A stretch of DNA of 64,000 bases from Vampirovibrio chlorellavorus (GTDB lineage Bacteria > Cyanobacteriota > Vampirovibrionia > Vampirovibrionales > Vampirovibrionaceae): NCBI GenBank assembly GCA_003149345.1, contig QFWI01000011.1:124001-188000 (forward strand), in the 5' to 3' direction. Below, piece by piece: positions 57,218-64,000 of the stretch. The notes beneath the pieces are model-generated. The model ran no database searches. It was not told the origin of the DNA and worked only from the letters and a program-made list of their open reading frames with translations. The position numbers and the translations under genes are program-made. Within the stretch, counting starts at the first letter, position 1; every line of letters begins with the position of its first letter.

Positions 57218-57892
57218 TTAGTAACCGGGTTGAGCCGGGCGACGCTCTTGGGTACCCGCCACAGCCATCGGATCCCGCTCATCGGCAAAGCTCAGGAACA
57301 AGAGCTTCAGTAACTGGAAGTCATCTTCGTAGCGGTTCACAATGCTTTGGAAGTAGTTGTTCAGGGCTACCGCCACAATAGCGACGCCCAAACCGAAGGC
57401 GGTGGCGATCAGCGCGGAACCAATCCCGAACATAATTTCCGGCGCCCCGCTTTGGCCGCCCGCTTTGGACAAATCGCCAAAGGTGATCAGAATCCGCACA
57501 ACGGTTCCGAACAAACCGAGGTAAGGGCAGATGGTGGCAATGGTTCCCAGGATGGGGAGATTCTTCTCCAGCTTACGGGTGGCCAGAGAGGCGGTAATGT
57601 CGTAGGAGCGCTCAAAGCTCTCCGGTTGTTCGGCCAAGACCCGAATGCCCTCTTCGGACACTTCCCCGATGATACCGCCCAACTGGGCGCTCAGCAATTG
57701 GGAATTCTCCAGGCTGTTCCGTTGTAACTCCCGTTGCAGACGGTGGATAAACTGTACCACGTCCCGGGAGTTCTTTTTGTAGAAGTAATGACGCTCAATG
57801 GTCACGGCCACGGTCAGAACGGAGCATACCAGGATTGGCAGCAAAACCATCCAGTCATTAGCAATGGCGAACCATAATAATTGAAAATCCAT
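57218..57892 (-). CDS. exbB: ExbB/TolQ/MotA family proton channel protein
   Basis: A 224-residue protein with three membrane segments: the first near residues 12-30 (WMVLLPILVCSVLTVAVTI), then NLPILGTIATICPYLGLFGTVVRILITF and IGSALIATAFGLGVAIVAVALNNYF. TICPYLGLFGTV and the GSALIATAFGL helix hold the conserved residues of the family. It forms the pentameric channel that drives ExbD and TonB. It lies 16 bases downstream of the TonB-like gene and 24 upstream of the first exbD. Confidence 0.95.
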   Translation of the reverse strand: MDFQLLWFAIANDWMVLLPILVCSVLTVAVTIERHYFYKKNSRDVVQFIHRLQRELQRNSLENSQLLSAQLGGIIGEVSEEGIRVLAEQPESFERSYDITASLATRKLEKNLPILGTIATICPYLGLFGTVVRILITFGDLSKAGGQSGAPEIMFGIGSALIATAFGLGVAIVAVALNNYFQSIVNRYEDDFQLLKLLFLSFADERDPMAVAGTQERRPAQPGY

Positions 57893-57908
57893 TAATCGGT
57901 ATCTCCTC

Positions 57909-59045
57909 TTACCATTTCAAAGCCTGCTTCGGGTTCTTTGGATTAAGAACATTATAATCAAACGCGAATTCTACCGGTAGTATGTCCTCCTTGAACTGCG
58001 GAGGAAGGGCTAGAAAGGGCAGGGAAGCAACCACTGCCTGCTTGGCCGACTCATCCGCCTCAGCGTCCCCGGAGGATTTTTTCACATCGATCTTAATCAC
58101 ATTACCATCCCGAGCGATAAAAAGCATTAGGACGACCTTCCGACTTTCCGAACCACGGGGGGGTACCCAGTTGCGCTTGATGCGGCGCTCCAGATCCGCC
58201 ATAAAAGGGCCAAAGTCGACATCCTGAGCTACATCCACTCCGGGGTTGGGGGAGTTGCCCGCCTGAGGATTGCCCATGGATGAGCTGTTTGAGCTGCTGC
58301 CGGTAAATTGGGTGCCCTGAGAGGCCGCTTGTGAGCTGGTACCCGTTGCTGCCGACTGCGCTGAGGAGGCAGTGGCTGTGGTGGGGCTGGCCGTGGTCAC
58401 TTGAGCGGGCGTTTCCTTGGAAGGCTTTTTAATGGTGGGCGTGACGGTGGGTTTTTCAGCGGTTTTCTCTTGGGCAGGGGACTGTTGGGCCACGGGCTTG
58501 GGCTGTACCGTCGGTTGAGTTGGCTGTGGCTTAACCGCTGGCTGTTGCGGCTTGGGCGGCTCGGCCTTTTTGGCAGCCGCCTTGAGGGGCTCTTCAATGG
58601 CTTTCAGCGGCTGGCTTTTTTGGGTGACGCCACCGGCTCGCTGGTTGAAATTGCCTTTGAACTTGGGATTATCTGGGCGGGTGGCCTGGGTGTCCTGCAC
58701 CAGGGTAAACTCCAGATCCGGCTTTTGGTGGGATTGGAACAAGTCCCAGAAGTTAAAATGCAAAATCCAGGAAAGGAGCCATAGCAGGGCCAAGGTCACT
58801 ACCGTCAACACCATTGGCCCGACCACGTGCAGCAAAGCGGACAGGCTGGTGGCCCGACCCAAGGGCAGGCTCTCCAGCTGGGCCTGGGTTCCTACCCGGC
58901 TGATACCCTTTTGATGACGGCCTTGCAGCGCTTCTATCGTTATGGCGGGGGTGGGGCGTTTGGCCCGACCGGCCTTTTGGCGGGCACCCTCAGATGTTTC
59001 CCTGTGTGCGGAAACGTTGGAGACTGGTTTTTCAGATTGAGACAT
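57909..59045 (-). CDS. tonB: TonB family energy transducer
   Basis: A 378-residue protein: a cytoplasmic tail of about 70 residues, one membrane helix (VGPMVLTVVTLALLWLLSWIL), a long Pro/Lys/Gln/Thr-rich spacer (about 130-240, e.g. PPKPQQPAVKPQPTQPTVQP) and a C-terminal TonB/TolA domain (DVDFGPFMADLERRIKRNWVPPRG, VVLMLFIARDGNVIKIDVKKSSG, ASLPFLALPPQFKED). It carries proton-motive energy across the periplasm to outer membrane receptors or the Pal system. The unusually long cytoplasmic tail is not typical of TonB. First gene of the tonB-exbB-exbD-exbD operon. No receptor gene is adjacent. Confidence 0.9.
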   Translation of the reverse strand: MSQSEKPVSNVSAHRETSEGARQKAGRAKRPTPAITIEALQGRHQKGISRVGTQAQLESLPLGRATSLSALLHVVGPMVLTVVTLALLWLLSWILHFNFWDLFQSHQKPDLEFTLVQDTQATRPDNPKFKGNFNQRAGGVTQKSQPLKAIEEPLKAAAKKAEPPKPQQPAVKPQPTQPTVQPKPVAQQSPAQEKTAEKPTVTPTIKKPSKETPAQVTTASPTTATASSAQSAATGTSSQAASQGTQFTGSSSNSSSMGNPQAGNSPNPGVDVAQDVDFGPFMADLERRIKRNWVPPRGSESRKVVLMLFIARDGNVIKIDVKKSSGDAEADESAKQAVVASLPFLALPPQFKEDILPVEFAFDYNVLNPKNPKQALKW

Positions 59046-59202
59046 AGTTTACCCGGCCTCTTTATGGCGCTTGAGCTGAGGGAAACGGACACCCGTGAAC
59101 GAGATGTTCCATTGAATAGATTATAAGAAACCAGACCACCTGCAAAAATTGCGAATTGCAGGCCTCGACTCCTTCATCGGTTGTAAGTTGAATTCAGTCA
59201 GT

Positions 59203-60177
59203 TTAGTACCCGTAATTCTGGTAAGGTTGGGGATTTTGGGGCGTGCTATTGTTCGGCCCATAATACTGGAAGCCGGAATCCGGCTGGGACTGGGGCTGAC
59301 TGAAGCCAGGTGCGCTCATCGTGCCGGGCGAGGTGGTTAAAGGCTGATCCAGCACAATGTTGAGGGGTTGACCGGATTCCACAACGGCGGGCCTTCCCTT
59401 TTGAACCGCCGAACCCAGCGCACCCATCCCGGCGCCCAAAGCCGTTCCATAAATTGCGCCCCGGCCTACGCCACCCCCGGACAAGGGCCCCATCGCGGTT
59501 CCCAAGGCAGCCCCTAGGCCAGCCCCGACCCCTGTGGTTACAGCCGCCCGGCCAAGCCGACCTGCGGTAGAGCCGCCTCTGATGATGCCCGTTCCATCTT
59601 CAGTCTGAATGCGGGCGGACAAAGGAACCCGTTGTCCATTGGGTAAAATGGCCGCAGTGAAGCGGATGTCCAACTCGCCATTTCGACCGGCCCGGCCAGC
59701 AGGCTTGACCATAACCACTTGTCCTTCCATTTGGCTTCCCGCAGGCAGGATGATGTTAGAACCCGAAGCGATGGGAGAGCCCAATGTGGCGTTAAAGCGA
59801 TCGCCGACACGGGCAAAATCACTGGAAACGGGGCTGCTGAGCGTGGCGGAAACCACGGTGCCGGGGGGAGCTGTCACCACGTACCCTTGTAACGGTGGCT
59901 GTTGATAAGACTGCCCACCATACGGTGCTGTTGAGTATTGGGACTGATTTTGCCCGTAAGTCTGGTATCCGGTGTTGGGGGTGTTATAAGTGTTGTTGTA
60001 AGAAGGATATCCGCCCGTTGGGTAGCCCCCGCCTTGCATTGGCGGTAAGCTTTGGCTGATTTGGGCCACTGGCTGTGCATAGGCGGGAGAATCATTGACT
60101 GGTGACGCGGCCATTGCAAAGCCGGGCATCATCAAAGCCAACGCTATGGAAGCCGCAATCTGACAAGATGCTTTCAC
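59203..60177 (-). CDS. secreted glycine-zipper protein with a TrbI/VirB10-like domain
   Basis: A 324-residue protein with a signal peptide (MKASCQIAASIALALMMPGFAMA, cleavage after AMA). A Tyr/Gln/Gly/Pro-rich region (about 45-95) follows. A beta domain then reads GYVVTAPPGTVVSATLSSPVSSDFARVGDRF, LPAGSQMEGQVVMVKPAGRAGRNGELDIRFTAAILPNGQ, a pattern resembling the periplasmic domain of TrbI/VirB10 proteins. A glycine-zipper stretch follows (GVGAGLGAALGTAMGPLSGGG, then AIYGTALGAGMGALGSAV), as in membrane-inserting outer membrane proteins. No conjugation genes surround it, so an envelope role is more likely. It lies upstream of tonB on the same strand. Confidence 0.75.
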   Translation of the reverse strand: MKASCQIAASIALALMMPGFAMAASPVNDSPAYAQPVAQISQSLPPMQGGGYPTGGYPSYNNTYNTPNTGYQTYGQNQSQYSTAPYGGQSYQQPPLQGYVVTAPPGTVVSATLSSPVSSDFARVGDRFNATLGSPIASGSNIILPAGSQMEGQVVMVKPAGRAGRNGELDIRFTAAILPNGQRVPLSARIQTEDGTGIIRGGSTAGRLGRAAVTTGVGAGLGAALGTAMGPLSGGGVGRGAIYGTALGAGMGALGSAVQKGRPAVVESGQPLNIVLDQPLTTSPGTMSAPGFSQPQSQPDSGFQYYGPNNSTPQNPQPYQNYGY

Positions 60178-60342
60178 CGAATAATCTCCTTTTTAATTAC
60201 ACACAGATGGGGACTGGCTCTGAACGTAACTGGCCCAAACTATTTTATTCATGACTTCAAGCAGCGCAAGAATGTTCCAATTATACAACTCCTAAAGTAG
60301 GCATATTGGCAAGAATTTTGGCATAATGCTACTAGGAGTATC

Positions 60343-61125
60343 TTGAGTGTTTTACAGAGTGACGGGATCTACTTGCCAATGATGAGCGCACTGCCACCCA
60401 CCGCCTTTGACAACCTGATGCAACAGCTCAGTGGCTTGCCTCTGTGGGTGAAGCAGGTCATTTACACCCAGCTTCGTCATGAGATGGAAGCCACTCTGTC
60501 CAAGCCAACCCTGGAAGCCTTTGGCCCGGAGCATACTTTACAGTTATGGGTTCCCGAGATCACCCGGCAAGGCCTGGCAGAGCTGGAAAAGCCCAGTGGC
60601 CACGTTCCCCAGAGCATCCTGAAGATCCTGCACCTGGCCCGGTTTAAAAAGAATGTGCTGAGTATTACCATTCTCAACCACTGGACGCTTGAGCAGTGCG
60701 CCATTTTCTTACTGGAAGCCATTACCAAGGAATTACTTTCCCCGGCCCGCTCCATGGTTATCTCTGGCACCATTGACTACCTGGCTGGTCGCACACGGCT
60801 GGGGGAATATCTGGTCAAAATCAACCGTCTCAACATTCAGCAGCTGGATCAGGCCCTGCGCACCCAGCAAGCCATCGCCGAAGCGATGGGAGAGCGCACT
60901 GGTATCGCCAATGTACTGATCAATCTGGGTTATATCAGAAAAGAAGATAGCGAAGCCATTCTGTTCTTGAAGGAAGAGAGCAAAAAACCCTTTACCGGTC
61001 TGCCCAACGTCCTTCCCGGTGGCGGTAACGAGGCCGTGGCCAAGCTTCAGGGGCAACTGACCCAAGCCATGCAGCGCATTAAGGATTTGGAAACCCTGAA
61101 CTATCAATTGCAAAAAAAGGGTTAA
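60343..61125 (+). CDS. protein with a MshEN/GspE N-terminal-like domain, 260 aa
   Basis: Proposed start TTG 60343 with TAGGAG close upstream (short spacing); ATG 60382 or 60385 is an alternative. The protein is soluble. Residues about 145-210 (RTRLGEYLVKINRLNIQQLDQALRTQQ, then GIANVLINLGYIRKEDSEAILFLKEE) repeat the LGExLxxxGxIxxxxLxxAL pattern of the MshEN/GspE N-terminal domain, which in some ATPases binds cyclic di-GMP. No ATPase domain follows. The C terminus is a short coiled coil (VAKLQGQLTQAMQRIKDLETLNYQLQ). It may be a stand-alone regulator of secretion or motility. This is a tentative call. Confidence 0.65.
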   Translation: MSVLQSDGIYLPMMSALPPTAFDNLMQQLSGLPLWVKQVIYTQLRHEMEATLSKPTLEAFGPEHTLQLWVPEITRQGLAELEKPSGHVPQSILKILHLARFKKNVLSITILNHWTLEQCAIFLLEAITKELLSPARSMVISGTIDYLAGRTRLGEYLVKINRLNIQQLDQALRTQQAIAEAMGERTGIANVLINLGYIRKEDSEAILFLKEESKKPFTGLPNVLPGGGNEAVAKLQGQLTQAMQRIKDLETLNYQLQKKG

Positions 61126-61411
61126 GAGGTCATTGGTCTCCTCTTTGGCATCGGCTATTTGCTGATGCGTGTTGTTTCAATCGGACTCATCACCCTGTTG
61201 AATCGGCTGAGGCTTTGGCCTGGGGCTTTCGGTTTCTGTAGTTTGACTGCTTCATGATGGGCGTAGCACAAAAAGCATCGCCCTTGTTTTTATGCTGATA
61301 CGGGATGTGTTTAGGGACTCAATAGATATATATTTGCCAATCACAGGACAATAGGGAAGTTCATAGTCTAACCGTTTCACGACTGGGACATACGTAGGGG
61401 GATTATTACTT

Positions 61412-61741
61412 ATGGGACTTGGGGCAAGCCAGGCGCGGCTGTTAATGTTGACCGCGCGAAAATCCGATACGGAATTGCAGTTGCAAATGGTCAATCAGGC
61501 CAGAATGCAGATTTCCAACATGGTGTCCGCCTTGTTCGGTCGCCAGGTCAACTTGGAGCCGGATAGCGCCGATTCCAAGCGTCTTCAATCCACCATTTCC
61601 GCTATTCAGGAGCGGGATAAAGCATTGGAGTTGGAGTCCAAGCGACTGGATACTCAACACCAGGCGGTGCAAACCGAGATTGACTCTGTTCAGAAAGTCA
61701 TCTCCAAAAATATCGACAGCAGCTTTAAATTAATGGGCTAA
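61412..61741 (+). CDS. small coiled-coil protein, 109 aa
   Basis: A 109-residue protein with no signal peptide. It begins MGLGASQARLLMLTARKSDTELQLQMVNQARMQ, a start that I have seen in short proteins of non-photosynthetic cyanobacterial relatives; this rests on memory. The rest is helical with heptad-like spacing (SKRLQSTISAIQERDKALELESKRLDTQHQAVQTEIDSVQKVI). A GGGGG run lies about 12 bases before the ATG. Function unknown. The 286-base gap upstream (61126-61411) shows nothing that I can name. Confidence 0.65.
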   Translation: MGLGASQARLLMLTARKSDTELQLQMVNQARMQISNMVSALFGRQVNLEPDSADSKRLQSTISAIQERDKALELESKRLDTQHQAVQTEIDSVQKVISKNIDSSFKLMG

Positions 61742-61928
61742 TAACGCCTGTCATATCAGGTTGGTCTTTTCCCATTTTTCAGGGTGGGAAGCCCCTTGAC
61801 CCTTTTTTGAGTTTCGATAACTCGCTCAACTTATCGTCTTTCCCCGGTGCATGGTCATGCGCCATATTGGTTCTTCTTCCGAATCCAGCCCTGGTAGCCG
61901 TTTAAAATCTGCGCGATGGATAGGTCAT

Positions 61929-62462
61929 TTAAATTGACAGCCCCAACTGGCTTAAAATGGCATCGATCTTGGCCCAGTTTTCTTGTCCCTGTTGCTCAAA
62001 CCCGCAGCCGGGATGATAAATGGTATTTTTGTGGGGAAAAGGATACATGCGGCACCCAACCGGTCGATCCTCGTGTACCCCGCAGCGTCCGTCCGCTAAA
62101 ACATATTTGCACTTGAAGAAAGTAATCTGATCGGGATCCTGCCCCTTGGATTGAGCGATCGTACGAACCTTGTCTACAAATTCCCCGGCGATCTCGCTCA
62201 CTTGCGCCTGGCTCTCATAGGGCAAAAAAACCGAGGCAAAGTCCCTGGCCGATTCATGTCCTTCGGCCTCCGGGTTGGCCGCCAAGGCCAAAATATCCTC
62301 ATAGGACAAGGAGCCTTTAAACGTGGCCACCCGGCAACACTGCCCCCGCTGTTTGCACAAGTGCTGGGGCAGTTTCATCAACTGCTCTACCTGGCGGGCC
62401 AACCCCAACGGTGAGGGCAGCGCCGATGATGGCTGGGGTGGGCTCTGTTCACTCATCGTCAT
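61929..62462 (-). CDS. YkgJ family cysteine-cluster protein (second copy)
   Basis: A 177-residue protein with the YkgJ metal-cluster pattern: CKQRGQCCRVATF near residue 38, FKCKYVLADGRCGVHEDRPVGCRMYPF near 112 and PGCGFEQQGQ. These Cys-rich sites are thought to bind zinc or an iron-sulfur centre. The ATG directly follows the stop codon of the upstream paralogue, so the two are translated from one message. The N-terminal tail is Pro/Ser-rich. The biochemical role of the family is largely unknown. Confidence 0.87.
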   Translation of the reverse strand: MTMSEQSPPQPSSALPSPLGLARQVEQLMKLPQHLCKQRGQCCRVATFKGSLSYEDILALAANPEAEGHESARDFASVFLPYESQAQVSEIAGEFVDKVRTIAQSKGQDPDQITFFKCKYVLADGRCGVHEDRPVGCRMYPFPHKNTIYHPGCGFEQQGQENWAKIDAILSQLGLSI

Positions 62463-63071
62463 TTACCAATAATGCGAACCAAACATTTTCCAGGGTTTGA
62501 TTTTTTCCAGAACGAGCGCGTTGAGATCGGCCAAGGTTGTCTCGGGGCGGACGGGGTGATGCACGCCATCCGGGGAAAGCTGCTCCATAATGTAGGCACT
62601 GGTTTTTAAATCCCGGATCATCCGCTTTTGTTTTTCCCGTTGTTCAAATTGCCAGCCCTCAAAGCCACATCCCGGGGGCATCACCGACCACCCATGGCCG
62701 GGTGCTTCTCGGCAACAGCGGGGGCGCCGCTCATAGATGGTGCATAATCCTTCCGGGCTGACGTAACGGCAATGGTAGAAGGTGACCTCATTAACGTCCA
62801 TATCCTCTCGTTCGGCAACCGTCTTCAACACTTGCTCCACCTGCTCCGGGACCACCTGGCGGGCATCCTCAATGGACGCATACGGCTCAAAGATCTCCAG
62901 AAAATCGATGGCCTCTTTGTCACCGTTTTCAACCAGTTCTTTCAATTTTTTATATGAATGAAACGTGGTGGCAGACCGGCAGCAGCGGCCACATTTGTGG
63001 CATAAGTCTGGTAAAGTGGGCGATTCCGCTTTTAGATCGTCTGCGGTGCCATAGTAATTCAGGTCAAACAT
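62463..63071 (-). CDS. YkgJ family cysteine-cluster protein (first copy)
   Basis: A 202-residue paralogue of the next gene: CHKCGRCCRSATTFHSY near residue 24, then FYHCRYVSPEGLCTIYERRPRCCREAPGHGW and MPPGCGFEGW. The same three Cys sites are present with one additional Cys pair. It starts MFDLNYYGTADDLKAESPTLPDL. The gene is immediately followed by the second copy without a gap. It lies about 220 bases downstream of upp, whose terminator separates them. Function unknown. Confidence 0.87.
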   Translation of the reverse strand: MFDLNYYGTADDLKAESPTLPDLCHKCGRCCRSATTFHSYKKLKELVENGDKEAIDFLEIFEPYASIEDARQVVPEQVEQVLKTVAEREDMDVNEVTFYHCRYVSPEGLCTIYERRPRCCREAPGHGWSVMPPGCGFEGWQFEQREKQKRMIRDLKTSAYIMEQLSPDGVHHPVRPETTLADLNALVLEKIKPWKMFGSHYW

Positions 63072-63201
63072 GGAACCAGCCTCAACTCACATCCGATTTA
63101 CCGGGCTCACAATGAGCCTGTTTACAGTATCGGCAAATTCCGCCGAACCTTTAAAAATCATAGCGCACAATGACCACCCTGCGTGATCGGGCTTTCCCAA
63201 C

Positions 63202-63242
63202 AAAAAACCGAAGCCCCACCCAACGGGCAGACTTCGGTTTTC
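63202..63242 (-). terminator. intrinsic terminator of upp
   Basis: On the minus strand AAAACCGAAG pairs with CTTCGGTTTT around a 19-base loop, followed by a T run. It lies about 55 bases after the upp stop. Confidence 0.85.
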
Positions 63243-63294
63243 AGTTTATAAAAGAATTGGGTGAGGCCGCCTCACCAGGAATTACAAGATGCGG

Positions 63295-63954
63295 TTAAAC
63301 GGTGCCAAAGGTGCGATCGCCCGCATCGCCCAGACCGGGGACAATGTAGGCCTTGTCGTTCAAACGCTCATCCACCGCGCCGGTGAAAATCTGGATGCCC
63401 GTATGCTGCTCGGTCAGATGCTGAATGCCTTCCGGGGCGGCAATGATACTGACAAAGCGAATGTTAGAGGCCTTGGTGCCCAATTTCTTGATAATATCCA
63501 CAGCAGCCACCGCCGATCCCCCAGTGGCCAGCATGGGATCCAGCACAAAAATCTGGGCGACACTGTAGTCAATGGTGGAGGGCAGTTTGTTGTAATAGGT
63601 CACCGGCTTGAAGGTCTCTTCATCCCGATACAGGCCGATGTGGTACACACTGGCCGAAGGCAGAATATCAATGGCCAATTCGGACAAAATCAGGCCCGCC
63701 CGCAGAATGGGGGCGATTAAAATGGGCACATCGGGGGACAGAATTTTGCATTCGGCCTTGGTGATGGGCGTTTCCACAATGGTTTTGGCCATGGGCAAAT
63801 TGGCCGTGGCGTCCATAAAAATCAGTTTGCCCAAACGGGTCATGGTGGCCCTAAACTGCTCGGTGGACGTATTTTTGTCCCGCAGGATACTGAGGTTATG
63901 CTGCACCAGCGGGTGATTGGAAACATTGACAGCGGGATGGACGGTGGCGGACAT
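63295..63954 (-). CDS. upp: uracil phosphoribosyltransferase
   Basis: A 219-residue enzyme that makes UMP from uracil and PRPP. The PRPP loop is FVLDPMLATGGSAVAAVDII (about residue 137), and the uracil-binding C terminus is VPGLGDAGDRTFGTV, as in all Upp proteins. RDKNTSTEQFR near residue 25 and LIAPILRAGLILSE are also typical. GGAG lies 6 bases before the ATG. Length is normal (about 210). The gene stands alone with its own terminator; its promoter lies at or beyond the window edge. Confidence 0.97.
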   Translation of the reverse strand: MSATVHPAVNVSNHPLVQHNLSILRDKNTSTEQFRATMTRLGKLIFMDATANLPMAKTIVETPITKAECKILSPDVPILIAPILRAGLILSELAIDILPSASVYHIGLYRDEETFKPVTYYNKLPSTIDYSVAQIFVLDPMLATGGSAVAAVDIIKKLGTKASNIRFVSIIAAPEGIQHLTEQHTGIQIFTGAVDERLNDKAYIVPGLGDAGDRTFGTV

Positions 63955-64000
63955 GGAAAACTCCTGATGGCGACTGCGTGAACAAGGTATTGTTTCATAG

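Noticed and set aside
59203-60177. Conjugation protein TrbI/VirB10
   Set aside because: Only a loose resemblance in the beta domain; there is no VirB operon, no cytoplasmic-membrane anchor of the VirB10 type, and the signal peptide and glycine zipper fit an envelope protein.

Overview
The window reads as a chromosomal segment of a motile Gram-negative (diderm) bacterium of moderate GC. Evidence for an outer membrane: a lipid A cluster in the order lpxD-lpxC-fabZ-lpxA followed by glmU, an LptC-like protein, an MCE/MlaD protein and a TonB-ExbB-ExbD-ExbD set. Evidence for motility: two flagellins and a fliJ-fliK-flgD-flgE cluster. Together with a glycogen synthase and a short N-terminal motif (MGLGASQAR) that I associate from memory with non-photosynthetic relatives of cyanobacteria, this fits the Melainabacteria/Vampirovibrionia line. 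That placement is inference; no rRNA gene is present. No photosynthesis gene, phage, plasmid backbone, CRISPR array or intact insertion sequence was seen.

Layout. 1-2.6 kb: DoxX end, pirin and a secreted beta-helix protein. 2.6-9.4 kb (minus): a complete overlapping trpEGDCFBA operon preceded by a leader peptide with three tandem Trp codons and an intrinsic terminator, a classical ribosome-mediated attenuator. 9.5-16.8 kb: ferritin-like protein, unknown lineage proteins, LptC, a TPR protein, tRNA-Met and a UDP-glucose dehydrogenase homologue lacking its catalytic cysteine. 17-20 kb: two flagellins and two small proteins with strong ribosome binding sites. 21-24 kb: a sugar ABC transporter without its ATPase. 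24.5-29.7 kb: lipid A genes and glmU. 29.7-33 kb: flavoprotein, tRNA-Pro with a partial copy, enoyl-CoA hydratase. 33.4-38.6 kb: glycolate oxidase glcDEF with an FlK-like thioesterase fused to a second domain. 38.7-43.2 kb: B-box membrane protein, mutY and two strange Ala/Gly/Asn-rich repeat proteins. 43.5-48.9 kb: tRNA-Arg and the flagellar hook cluster. 49-52 kb: CPBP protease, MCE protein and a 0.9-kb intergenic array. 52-60 kb (minus): mrnC, cysS, pgsA, glgA, the Ton system and a glycine-zipper protein. 60-64 kb: small unknowns, two YkgJ-type cysteine-cluster proteins and upp.

The least explained structure is intergenic. First, a family of about 135-bp elements (20.9, 51.5 and a decayed copy at 14.6 kb) has a conserved 83-bp core enclosed by long perfect inverted arms whose sequence differs between copies. 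Second, four related units at 51.1-52.0 kb each end in a minus-strand intrinsic terminator and share a box containing ACAAGGACAAGGCTGG; they look like a duplicated small-RNA family. One of the inverted-arm elements sits inside this array.

Start codons were chosen from Shine-Dalgarno spacing where possible, so many genes are shorter than their maximal reading frame. Everything is from reading the sequence by eye; family names rest on motifs and remembered family features, not on database searches.
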